Under the pieces are notes generated by a model. That model did not search any database and was not told where the DNA came from. It worked only from the letters and a program-made list of their open reading frames with translations. The position numbers and the translations under genes are program-made. A DNA stretch of 64,000 bases. Source: Puccinellia tenuiflora. Lineage: Eukaryota; Streptophyta; Magnoliopsida; Poales; Poaceae. Of the stretch, positions 46,326 through 57,229 are shown in pieces. Every line of letters begins with the position of its first letter. Position 1 is the stretch's first letter. The stretch spans positions 58,748 to 122,747 of the forward strand of contig QRDG01002509.1 of NCBI GenBank assembly GCA_012064385.1, written 5' to 3'.

Positions 46326-46874
46326 TCACGCTAGTGAATTATAGGAGAAGGTGGTACAGGAACTAGAAAAAACAATTTGAGAAGGAAACAAAACGCCAGG
46401 AGAAAAAGGAACAAGGGGTTCATCTGATCGAGTAACCTCCCTTACATAACATGATGTACTCTCTTTCTCTTTGTCTGTTGGACTAACCTCTCTGACATCA
46501 CATGCAATCTTCTCTCTAGTCTCTTTAGCTTTTCCTGATCTCCCATTATGTTTGCTCTTCTCAGCTTTAGCTTGGCTCTGTACAGGGATGACCTCTCTGG
46601 GATTGCATGAGGTCTTTCCTATGTTCTGTTTTTTTCTACCTGATACAGAATTACGCACATCAGAAGATTTGGTTTCTTTCTTCACAAGAATGTCACCTGA
46701 TAGATTACCCTCTTCGGTACGGCAAACAAGCTTCCCCATATTTGTGTGATTATGCTCTTCAGCTACTTTCTTATGCTTCTTTGTCCAATCAGGACGGCTC
46801 CACAAATAGAGGGGCGGTGCAGATTTATTCCACCCTTCAACTGATTGGTCATTCACATCTTCAATACCAGGCAA
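46326..46874 (-). pseudogene. Captured gene fragment of unknown product (182 codons, longest copy)
   Basis: The longest open copy begins MPGIEDVNDQSVEGWNKSAP, continues LYLWSRPDWTKKHKKVAEEH, then a Lys/Glu/Ser-rich region (GRKKQNIGKTSCNPREVIPV, AEKSKHNGRSGKAKETREK) to STSCYVREVTRSDEPLV. The N-terminal part is of normal protein complexity, the rest looks disordered. Four copies keep the frame, though none has visible start context. I cannot name the family. It is antisense to the coiled-coil pieces of the same array. Confidence 0.5.
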
Positions 46875-47148
46875 ATAAAATGACTAGAAAAATGAAAAGA
46901 AAGACTTTAAGCAAAACACCTAGATAATACAACACTAAAAGAACAGAAGCGCCGTGAAAAGGAAGAAGCTGAAATGAGGAAACAACATAAAATAACGTTC
47001 CCAATTTCGGTATCCACTTCTGAAATGAAGACACTTGCCACAACTCAAGTCAAGAGAATGAATCAGATAAACTAGGAAAAGCTAGGGTTTTCTCAAGAGT
47101 TGGAAGATTTGGGCTATATGTGTGTTTTTATTGTACCTAGTGACTAAC

Positions 47149-48564
47149 TGATGTCTACACACGCTTCTATTCTTGTAGACAGTGTTGGGCCTCCAAGAGC
47201 AGAGGTTTGTAGAACAGCAGCAAGTTTCCCTTAAGTGAATCACCCAAGGTTTATCGAACTCAGGGAGGTAGAGGTCAAAGGTATCCCTCTCAAGGAACCC
47301 TGCAATCACAATACAAAAAGTCTCTTGTGTCCCCAACACACCCAACACACCCAATACACTTGTCAGATGTATAGATGCACTAGTTCGGCGAAGAGATAGT
47401 GAAATACAAGTAATATGGATGATTATAAGTAGTAATTGCAATCTGAAATAAAAATGGCAGCAAGCAAACATGTAACAGAACTTGTTGTAAACGGTGTTTC
47501 AATGCTTAGAAACAAGGCCTAGGGATCATACTTTCACTAGTGGTCACTCTCAACAATGCAATCATAATTGAATATAAATATAAGCACTTCAATATACTAC
47601 TCCGAAGTATTCTCCGGCTGGATAACGAACACTCAAAGCACGCCTCAAACATATATTCCCAAGTACTAATGAATACCCCACACTGGACCATGAGCATTCA
47701 TAGGAGGTACTAACACACCACAATTTCATAGAGACATCCAACTCAAATAATAAATCAGTGAACAAGTATCTTGTGAAATATAGCCTAAAGACCCACACGG
47801 TGCACACACTGTCACCTTTACACACGTGGGACAAGGAGTCTCCGGAGATCACATAAATAAAGCCCACTTGAGTAACATAACAACATCTAGATTGCAAAGC
47901 TCATGATCACATATAGATCACATCATGGGAGAGAGAGATGAACCACATAGCTACCGGTACGGCCCTCAGCCCCGAGGGAGAACTACTCCCTCCTCGTCAT
48001 GGGAGTCAGCAACGGCGATGAAGATGGTGGTGGAGTCGATGGAGATGGCTCCGGGGGCACTTCCCCGTCCCGGCAGGGTGCCGGAACAGAGACTTCTGTC
48101 CCCCGAAACTTGTCGGCGATGGCGGCGGCGCTGCAGATGTTTCTTTGGAATATGACGGGTCCGTCTAGGTTTTATGCGTCGGGGGCAATATATAGGCGAA
48201 TGGGCGGCGTCGGAGGGCTCCCGTGGGCCCCACACCACCTGGTGGCGCAGCAGGCATGGGTCCCGCGCCATCCTATGGTGTGGCCGGCCCACGGCCCTCC
48301 AGGTCCTCTCCTTCGGGCTCCGTGTAGTCCATTGAATTATAAGACTGCTGCTTTTTGTCCCGTCCAATTCCGAGAATATTTCCTCAAGTACTTTTCTGAA
48401 ACGGGAAAACAGCAGAAAACAGGAACTGGCACTGTGGCATCTTGTTAATAGGTTAGTTCCAGAAAATGCATAAAAATGCTATAAGATGTAAACAAAACAT
48501 GTAGCAAATGGTATAAAAACAAGCATGGATCATAAGAAATTATAGATACGTTGGAGACGTATCA
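47149..48564 (-). repeat. Left LTR (3' LTR in element orientation), 1,416 bp
   Basis: It starts TGATGTCTACACACGC and ends GGAGACGTATCA. It is closest to the solo LTR at 18692-20117, but lacks about 25 bp near 47633 (AATTCATTGTGTAGGAATGC in the others). Confidence 0.93.
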
Positions 48565-51500
48565 GCATCCCCAAGCTTAGTTCTACTCGTCCTCGAGTAG
48601 GTAAAACGATAACAAATAATTTCTTAGGAGACATGCTAACTCACAATCTAGATCAACATAGCAATGCAAAGCACATGATGTGAATAAGGTGATCCAAAAC
48701 AATTGTCTATAGTTGACATTAAGCAAACAATTATTAACAAATGCTAGCTAAAAGAAGCTAGAACTTTTCATGAATCAACGTGTTGGAGACAAGGAACCAT
48801 ACATAAGGTTTAGAAAGAAGGATAGTAAATTGTGTCTCCAATGTAAAATATCAATCAATCTTCAAAGCATCAAATTCAGTCAATAATAGAAATAGTCAAG
48901 CTCAAGTCAAGTGTCCTTAATCCATCCACTTAACTTATCAACTGTTATGTAGTCCACTCAACTAATACAAGCAAGAAGAAGGCTTGGCACCATGAGGAGT
49001 AGTGATTGCCATGCAACGGATGCACATAGAGCTATATGAATGGAAGCTCTCCAATGGAACTAGTGGGGGTGCATCCAACTTGCTTGCTCATGAAGACCTA
49101 GAGCTCACTTGAGGAGGCTCATCATTGGAATATATAAGCCAAGTTCTATAACGTTTGGTCCCCACATAGTTATACTAATGAAGCATGAAACTCACTATAA
49201 TGATGTAGGTGCTACTAGCACAAATGTGGAATAAAAGGATAGTAGTGTTGCCCCCTCTCTAATTTTATATTCTTTTTTCTTTTTCTCTTTTTTTTGCTTT
49301 TTGCTTTTTGAGGCCTTGTGGCTGTTTTATATTTTTCTCTCATTGGTCTCTTTTGGACTCTTTTAATTGGCCACTTTGGACTCTTTTCAATATGCTCACA
49401 GGTAGAGGCAACACTCTATTTTACAAGATGATCATCACACTTTTTTGGTGTACTCAAAACTCAAAGACTAATACATGGTGTATGGTGGATATGCAAGACC
49501 GAGCGTAGTGTGGAAAAGATGTAACACATGTGGAAAACCACGCATCACACTAACTCAAATGGTCAAGCAATACTATATGGTAATGAAGTAAAAATGACAT
49601 AAAGTCATGTAATGTAAATGATGGATGTTGCATGGCAATGTATCTCGGAACGGCTATGGAAATGCCGTGATAGGTAGATATGGTGGCTGTTTTGAGGAAG
49701 ATAGTTGGCTTATGTGTAGGAGAACAAGATGAAGATCTCCCACGGGGTTGGATGTACTTGCGAAGTATGCACCAATCTCAATGTGAAAAAGGGCAATGCA
49801 AAGCACCGAAGAGGCTAGCAAAATATGGAGGTGGAAGTGCCAAAAACCAAAAACTCACATAGCATGTCGTATATTGCAAACAACTAATAGTATCAAAGAT
49901 TTACAAATGGTTAGAGACACCCCGAGAGGGATCGTGGCGGCGACACAAGTGCCCCGTTGGCTTCCCCGACCGTTGCAGTAACTATACCAATAGAAACTTC
50001 TTTTCAACTAAGAGGAAATCACGACACTAAAGCACTATTGACTTAAGTTGTTTTTAGTTCAGAAAAGTACGGCTCCACGCTCTACTAACACATCTTCACT
50101 AATCAGCTCTTAACAACATTAGCCAACAAATTTTAACCATTAGTTATTTTAATACCTCAAAACAATTGAAGAGGAGCAAGTTATCTACACAATGGTCTAC
50201 AAGACTATGCAGCTTTTCTCTATTTCATACCACTATCACAAGCATAGCATTTTCCAATCTAACACATCAACCAAGCAACTGAAACAACTCTCTAACAAAT
50301 AAGAGTGAAACACAAGAGAGCTTAACACAAAGAACTAGCAGCTCTAAACAAGATAACATGCTAAAAGCGAGAGCTTACTAGAAAACAAACAGTAGCTAAG
50401 AATACTCAACAAATATAAGCGAAGCACAAGAGTATTCATATGAAAAAGCGGAGCATGTCTCTCTCCCACACAAGAATGCTAGGATCCAACTTATTAATCA
50501 AACTAAAACACACACTCAAAAATAAAACAGACGCTCCAAGCAAAATACATAAGATGTAGTAGAATAAAAATATAGTACCACTAGAGATGACCTGATAGTT
50601 TTGTCGATGAAGAAGGGGATGCCTTGGGCACCCCCAAGCTTAGATGCTTGAGTCTTCTTGAATTTGCTGGGATGACCCACCGGGGCATCCCCAATCTTAG
50701 GCTTTTTACTCTTCTTGATCTCATCATATCATCCCTCTTGCTTACTTGAAAACTTCCGCCACATCAAACTCAAAGTAATTCTCATTAGAGGGTTAGTGCA
50801 TAAACCAAAAATTCACAAGTTCTACTGTGACACAATCACACCTTAATTCATTATAACATTAGCTACAGCCACTGATGTTCAAAGGAGCAAAAAGATCCAA
50901 ATAAACATCGCAAAAGAAGCAATGCACAATAAAAGGCAGAATCTGTCAAAATCTGAACAGTCTGTAAAGACGAATTTTTTCGAGGCACTAGAGTTGCTCA
51001 AATAGAAAATCACTGAACTAGAAAAGTTTTATACATATATGAAGATTCAGCACACAAAATCTCAAAGCATTTCGTCGCTTCTGGAATAAATGACGAATTT
51101 AACGGTGACAGACAGAAATCTGTTTCCTGTGCAGAAATCCAAATATAGCAAAAACTTTCTACTAGAGACCTTACTTGGCACAACATTGCAAGAAAATAAA
51201 GATACAAAGAAGTTGCTACAGAAGTAAACAAACTTCTTGACTCAAATAAAAGCGAAGATACTGAAAATAAAATGATGGGTTGTCTCCCATAAGCGTTTTT
51301 CTTTAAAGCCTTTTAGCTAGGCTTACTTACCTGTTATCAAATGGTTGGAGTGAGGTGGCTTGGCTTCCCCAAGCTTAAATTCTTGCACTTACTTGATATA
51401 TGTAGGGTGAGCTTAGGGGTAGCATCCCCAAGCTTGAATGGTTGTCCCTCTTGATCTTTGTTTGTCTCCCTCAACTCTTCCACTTGAAAGTTCTCTTCAC

Positions 51501-52057
51501 ACACAACTCATAAAACTTGATTAGAGGGGTTAGTGTCTCCATAAATTAAATCCTCATAAGTACAGCAAAGACATATCATGAATGGATTCTAAACATTAGC
51601 TACTGTTACTTATGGTTTTGCATTGCTCTTTAATCAAAAGAACCACACAAAACACAAGTAATGAGAGTAATGCAAAATAAAGACAGAATCTGTCTAAAAC
51701 TGAACAGCCCATAAAGAGTGAATTGTTTGAGGCACTTACCTTGCTCAAATCAGAAAACGTGGAACTAATGAATTGTGTGTTAATACCTGAAGATTGCTGT
51801 CACAAAGTTTCAGCACAAAATTCCCTTCCTTTGATTTTAAACATTTTCTCAGTGAAGCTTAGGAATCTGTTTTCTAGACAGCAATGATAGTTTTAATGAT
51901 GCTCACATAGGAATAAGAATGAAATACAAAGGTGAGCATCAAGAAGAATATGAAGCACATTTAAGTCTAACCCACTTCCTATGCATCGGAATCTTGTATG
52001 TAAATAAATTCATGAAACATAAATTGACTAGCATAGGAAGATAAAGCAAGTGGTACT
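48565..52057. other. Non-coding interior of the LTR element
   Basis: This is AT-rich sequence without a supported gene. The CCCCAAGCTTAG phrase recurs (48571, 50632, 51369, 51427), each time near short CATCCC repeats, suggesting an old internal duplication. A pyrimidine tract lies at 49270-49305. The small frames here show no conserved domain. Confidence 0.7.
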
Positions 52058-52666
52058 TCAAAATTTCAACATATAGAGGTGAAACTTAATATTATTGAGA
52101 TGCATATATCCATGTTTCCCTCTCTCATAATAATTTTCAGTAGCATCATTGATAAATTCTACAATATAACCATCACATGTAAAATTATTATCATGAGCCA
52201 TATGCATAAAATTATTACTCCCCTCATAAGCATAGTCATTCTTATTAATTGTAGTGGAAGCAAATTCAACAAAATAGCTATCATTATTATTCTCATCACC
52301 ATAATCATAAAATATAGGAGGCATATTGAAATCATAATTAATTTTCTCCTCAATAGTAGGTGGACTGAAAATATCATATTCATCATTGTAATCATCATAT
52401 ATGGGAGGCATTATATCATCAAAGTAAATTTTCTCCTCAAAGCTTGGGGGACTAAAAAGATCATTTTCATAAAAACTAGCTTCCCCAATCTTAGACTTTT
52501 CCATAGCATTAGCAATAATGGTGTTCAAAGAATTCATACTAATAACATTACTACCACTATTATGCAAATAAACTTCCATAGGTTTTTTAATTTTCTCCTC
52601 AAAAGCATCATGTCCTAATTCAATATAAAGTTCATAAAGATCTCTAATTTTTTTGTTGTTTTCCAT
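52058..52666 (-). CDS. Acidic repeat ORF of the LTR element (202 codons)
   Basis: The function is unknown. It starts MENNKKIRDLYELYIELG directly after the presumed leader. It contains two tandem repeats of about 27 residues built on FSPPSFEEKIYFDDIMPPIY and FSPPTIEEKINYDFNMPPIF, then Asp/Asn/Tyr-rich sequence. It is very acidic with no zinc knuckle or capsid motif. In plant non-autonomous Gypsy elements the gag position often holds such relics; I infer the same here from its place near the primer site. The frame is open over 600 bp of AT-rich DNA, which argues for some past selection. Confidence 0.5.
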   Translation of the reverse strand: MENNKKIRDLYELYIELGHDAFEEKIKKPMEVYLHNSGSNVISMNSLNTIIANAMEKSKIGEASFYENDLFSPPSFEEKIYFDDIMPPIYDDYNDEYDIFSPPTIEEKINYDFNMPPIFYDYGDENNNDSYFVEFASTTINKNDYAYEGSNNFMHMAHDNNFTCDGYIVEFINDATENYYERGKHGYMHLNNIKFHLYMLKF

Positions 52667-52816
52667 TAAGCCTAACTAGTGAAATTAAAAACAAGAAACA
52701 AAAAGATATAATTGCAGAATCTAAAGGGAATAACTTTGAGCACTCACACGGCGTCAGAAAATAGCTTCGTTGCCGGATAGCTTCTTTGCTGGAGTGTGAG
52801 TGCCGCTTACCTTACC

Positions 52817-52834
52817 TCCCCGGCAATGGCGCCA
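52817..52834 (-). other. Primer-binding site, tRNA-Asp type
   Basis: The minus strand reads TGGCGCCATTGCCGGGGA, 10 nt inside the 5' LTR. It matches 17 of 18 positions of the complement of plant tRNA-Asp. A similar GGCGTCAGAAAATAGCTTCG string lies at 52750-52770, so the region was partly duplicated. Confidence 0.85.
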
Positions 52835-52844
52835 GAAAATAGCT

Positions 52845-54275
52845 TGATGTCTACACACGCTTCTATTCTTGTAGACAGTGTTGGGCCTCCAAGAGCAGAG
52901 GTTTGTAGAACAGCAGCAAGTTTCCCTTAAGTGAATCACCCAAGGTTTATCGAACTCAGGGAGATAGAGGTCAAAGGTATCCCTCTCAAGCAACCCTGCA
53001 ATCACAATACAAGAAGTCTCTTGTGTCCCCAACACACCCAATACACTTGTCAGATGTATAGGTGCACTAGTTCGGCGAAGAGATAGTGAAATACAAGTAA
53101 TATGGATGATTATAAGTAGTAATTGCAATCTGAAATAAAAATGGCAGCAAGCAAACATGTAACAGAACTTGTTGTAAACGGTGTTTCAATGCTTAGAAAC
53201 AAGGCCTAGGGATCATACTTTCACCAGTGGTCACTCTCAACAATGCAATCATAATTGAATATAAATATAAGCACTTCAATATACTACCCCGAAGTATTCT
53301 CCGGCTGGATAACGAACACTAATTCATTGTGTAGGAATGCAAAAGCACGCCTCAAACATATATTCCCAAGTACTAATGAATACCCCACACTGGACCATGA
53401 GCATTCATAGGAGGTACTAACACACCACAATTTCATAGAGACATCCAACTCAAATAATAAATCAGTGAACAAGTATCTTGTGAAATATAGCCTAAAGACC
53501 CACACGGTGCACACACTGTCACCTTTACACATGTGGGACAAGGAGTCTCCGGAGATCACATAAATAAAGCCCACTTGAGTAACATAACAACATCTAGATT
53601 GCAAAGCTCATGATCACATATAGATCACATCATGGGAGAGAGAGAGATGAACCACATAGCTACCGGTACGGCCCTCAGCCCCGAGGGAGAACTACTCCCT
53701 CCTCATCATGGGAGTCAGCAACGGCGATGAAGATGGTGGTGGAGTCGATGGAGATGGCTTCGGGGGCACTTCTCCGTCCCGGCAGGGTGCCGGAACAGAG
53801 ACTTCTGTCCCCCGAAACTTGTCGGTGATGGCGGCGGCGCTGCAGATGTTTCTTTGGAATATGGTGGATCCCCCTAGGGTTGTCGCGTCAGGGGGGGTAT
53901 ATATAGGCGAAAGGGCGGCGTCAGAGGGCTCCCGTGGGCCCCACACCACCTGGTGGCGTGGCAAGCATGGGTCCCCGCGCCACCCTATGGTGTGGCCGGC
54001 CCACGGCCCTCCAGGTCCTCTCCTTCGGGCTTCGTGTAGTCCATTGAATTATAAGACTGCTGCTTTTTGTCCCGTCCAATTCCGAGAATATTTCCTTAAG
54101 TACTTTTCTGAAACGGGAAAACAGCAGAAAACAGGAACTGGCACTGTGGCATCTTGTTAATAGATTAGTTCCAGAAAATGCATAAAAATGCTATAAGATG
54201 TAACAAAACATGTAGCAAATGGTATAAAAACAAGCATGGATCATAAGAAATTATAGATACGTTGGAGACGTATCA
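52845..54275 (-). repeat. Right LTR (5' LTR in element orientation), 1,431 bp
   Basis: It starts TGATGTCTACACACGC and ends GGAGACGTATCA. It differs from the other two LTRs in a segment around 53862-53905 (GTGGATCCCCCTAGGGTTGT in place of GACGGGTCCGTCTAGG), next to the TATATATAGG box. Confidence 0.93.
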
Positions 54276-54366
54276 TCCGTACATTTGCTCTGCTCAATAT
54301 AGTCAAGCCCAACGCCTTACCATATCGACCACAGCTTGGGCCTAGCCATCCCATCCTTAGCACTAA

Positions 54367-55498
54367 GAGCATCTCCACAGGGGGCGCCTAAATTGTGTCC
54401 GACACACCTCCATTGGAGGCCCAATTGGGGGGTGCCGGACACTTCTCTGGCGCTTTTTTTCCCTCCCACACCGGCACCCCCTAAACGGATGGACCCCAAA
54501 GCAAATGATCAAATCGAACCCAAAATATACAATTTCTGGCCAGCCATGAATATTCTGGCCAAATAGTTTCACCGGCCAACACAGGGCACAGCCAAATAGC
54601 TTCGCCGGCCAACACAGGCACGGGCAAAAGCCTCACCGGCCAACACAGGCACGACCATCAACAAGTTTTGCCATCAAAATACATCTAGACGTCGGGCTCA
54701 CATGGAAATCATTCTTCTTGGGTGTCGGCATCCTCGGCCCTTTTTTTCCTCGCCTTCATGATGCACGCCACCTCCTGGGCAAAGTACTCTTGTCGTTCCG
54801 CCGGCATGTTTGACGTGTCCGTGGCCATGATCTTGAGCTCCCGGTTTTGTTGCATATCCTTGATCTTCATCTCTTTCACCCCCTTGATTCTTGCAACTCC
54901 TTCATCTTGTGACCTTATACGGTGTAGTAAATATTCCACCTCTCGTTGTTGGCTTCGTGCATCTTCTCTTTGAGAACGTTGGAGGATGCCATGAACGTTG
55001 TAGGGAGGAAGTCGCCCCGGCCTTGTGTGCCGCCGCCTTCGCCTTCTTGTTCCCAGTTGGCCGTGGAATTGGTCCGGCCCCCGGAATCCGGGTTTCATCG
55101 ACAACACCACCTTAGCTAATGGACGCACGCAATGCACCCCATTTTTGACAATTTTGCAGCACTTTCCAACAATGGATGAATTTGAAGGAGTTGTTCTTGT
55201 TCAACTCTTGGTACATCTAGATAGTTTCCTTCAACTACTCTTCGGAGTCTGTTTCGTCATCACCGAACAGCTGCGTCGACACTACGGCTGCGGTGCATGC
55301 AGATCGACGAAGCGCAGGCGAGTCGCTGAAGTGGGCATCCTGGTTGAGGTTGATGCCTAGGGCCGCGGCCCCCTCGTCCGGCGAACTGGAGAAGCGCGAT
55401 GGCTGGAATGCCGGCAATGATGGATCGTTGAAGTAGTTCGGGGAAGACGGTGACGATCGAAGAGGAAGGCGAGGTGACGAGCTCTTCTGGCTCGGGTC
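54367..55498 (-). mobile_element. PIF/Harbinger element fragment
   Basis: A terminal GAGCATCTCCACAGG follows the trinucleotide TAA (54364-54366), as expected for PIF/Harbinger ends with TWA target duplications. The interior holds an ORF1-like gene on the minus strand. The other end is not seen because a Copia LTR begins at 55499. No DDE transposase ORF is in the window. 54276-54366 has no recognised feature. Confidence 0.6.
54709..55498 (-). pseudogene. Harbinger ORF1 (Myb/SANT-like with NAM-associated C-terminal domain), broken
   Basis: ORF1 proteins of PIF/Harbinger help the transposase reach DNA. The N-terminal piece (55498-55235) reads SSPSSPNYFNDPSLPAFQPS, then NLNQDAHFSDSPA and FGDDETDSEE, followed by a stop. 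Downstream come FKFIHCWKVLQNCQKWG (typical of the NAM-associated region) and, in another frame, REVEYLLHRIRSQDEGVARI and ELKIMATDTSNMPAERQEYF, ending ADTQEE at 54709. At least one stop and one frameshift separate these. The start of the gene is lost at the Copia insertion. Confidence 0.6.
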
Positions 55499-56866
55499 TG
55501 AAAGGGTCGTATGGGCACCGAGGGGGGGTGAATAGGTGCTACACAAAATTTTAATTCTTTTTCAAATTATGCTTGACACAAAGGTAAATTCTCTAGATAT
55601 GCAACTACGGTGAATTTACCTATATGACAAGCTAGCACCTAACACAAGGTAATTATCCCGATACAAGTAAAGGCTACAAAGGGATAGATATAACCGAAAG
55701 TAAAAGCACGCGGAGGCAAGGATGTCCCCGAGTTCCACCTTGTTAAGGGAGTACGTCTCGTTGGAGGGGTGTGAGTTCGCCACAAAGGCCTACTCAATGC
55801 CACAAAGGCCTCACCCTATTCTCCGATGAACCTCGCCACAAAGGCTCGGTTCACCTTCCACTATCGGAGTCCTACAGCGGAATCCGGAGCCTTTACAAAG
55901 TTCTTGGGGCACACATCCACAACTTAATCGGGGGCTCCCAAATCAACAAATTTGTCACAATACAACAAGTAGTTAGCAAATGAATCTAGGGAGACACAAG
56001 CAAACTCTAGAAACGAAATCCCTCAAGTAAATGAGGGGGGGAATGAAGAACGACTTGGTGAAGATGTAGATTGGGGCCTTCTCCCTCAATCCTCTGAGTT
56101 TGAGCAAGTTTGGTTGGAGGGTTTGAGAGATCTCATCGATTTGAGCTTTTGCATTAATGGAGGAGAGAGAGTTTAAAAGCTAGCTGGCTTGGGGTGGGGG
56201 AGGGGTATTTATACCCCTCCACAAAATCTAACTGTTATCCTGCGGCCACTTAACCGCGGAACTTCCGACGGAGGCTGGAACTTCCGGAGCATAGGCCGGA
56301 ACTTCCGGGGCACCGGATTTCTCTGGGGAGAATCTTCGGGACAAACTTCCAGACCCCCTACCGCGAGGGGAGCCGGGAAGGACTTAGCCATTTTTGGTCC
56401 AGAAATTTCTCAAGGGCCGGAACTTTTGGCCATCAGGCCGGAACTTCCAGACCGCAGGAAATTTCCGGTCAAACGTCCGGTCGAAAGTTCCGGGACCCCT
56501 CCCGCAAGGGTTCCCACAAATGACTTAGTCATTGCTTGCCCAGATTTTTCCCAGGGCCGAAACTTCCGGACCCCCGGAAATATCTAGGTGAACTTCCGGA
56601 CCAAAGTTCCGGTACCCCTACCGCGGGGTACTCCAAAAAGGACTTAGCCCTATTTCCCTTAGGCTGGAACTTCCGGCCAGGAACACCGGAATTTTTGGGC
56701 CTATTTGGCAGAAAAGCCCGGCGACTTCGTTGGACACCTCCGTCTTCGATCTTTTCACCGACTTGGTTTAATCATCATCTGAACCTGAAATAAAACAACC
56801 TAAAAACATGATTAGCCCACAAAGTGTATTGTCATTAAATCACGAAAACTAAGAGATGTTCTTTCA
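55499..56866 (-). repeat. Copia 3' LTR, 1,368 bp
   Basis: The plus strand starts TGAAAGGGTCGTATGGGC and ends GATGTTCTTTCA, so the ends form a TGAAAG/CTTTCA inverted repeat. Within it, 56260-56720 carries about ten GGAACTTCCGG-type motifs. The partner LTR is outside the window. Confidence 0.85.
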
Positions 56867-56880
56867 ACCTCCCCTTTTTG
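56867..56880 (-). other. Copia polypurine tract
   Basis: The minus strand reads CAAAAAGGGGAGGT directly before the 3' LTR start (TGAAAGAACATC). 56881-57229 holds no supported gene. Confidence 0.85.
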
Positions 56881-57229
56881 GTGAATGATGACAACACATG
56901 CATAACACGATATTTTTAAGCAACAAAGGTGGAGAGCTCCCCCTAAATATGAGCTCCCCTAGATATGAGCATGCTTATCAACAAACCATAGATGATAACA
57001 TACAGACATAGAAGTAGGTTCACAAGTTGTATGTCTTACACCACACATCATAGAGTTCAACAAATAAAAGATACATAGGCACAAGCTCATAAGAACGAAT
57101 AAGAAAGCAAGAAAAGCTTGTGCCCAACCCATGCAAATCCCTCGTTATTCTAAGAAGAACTACTTCTCCCCCTTTTGCATCAAGACACCAAAAAGGGGAA
57201 AAGAGCGATGCTAGCGCCCCAAAACAAGA

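Larger units (their letters stand above)
44471..47148 (+). mobile_element. CACTA2 5' end, second copy (truncated at an LTR)
   Basis: It repeats 16010-18691: terminus CACTACGGGAAACACACAAG, the GCCGTCGGCGTA motifs (44492-44710), then array unit 1 (about 44832-46147) and part of unit 2 (46148-47148). Differences from the first copy are few single-base changes and short indels. The rest of CACTA2 is not present to the right within this window. Confidence 0.9.
47149..54275 (-). mobile_element. Non-autonomous LTR retrotransposon with mismatched flanks (probable chimera)
   Basis: LTRs at 47149-48564 and 52845-54275 flank a 4,280-bp interior. On the minus strand the right LTR is 5': a primer site for tRNA-Asp follows it, and AGCTTGGGGATGC precedes the 3' LTR. 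There are no gag, protease or pol domains, only a degenerate acidic ORF. The left flank is CTAAC, as at the solo LTR in the first copy, but the right flank is TCCGT. The two LTRs also differ by a replaced segment near 48153 and 53862. The right LTR and interior therefore probably come from another insertion. Confidence 0.85.

Noticed and set aside
52079..52618. 179-codon plus-strand frame rich in Ile
   Set aside because: Antisense shadow of the acidic minus-strand ORF in AT-rich DNA.
54317..54572. Small frames at the Harbinger end
   Set aside because: Short, overlapping on both strands and inside the terminal region; no domain.
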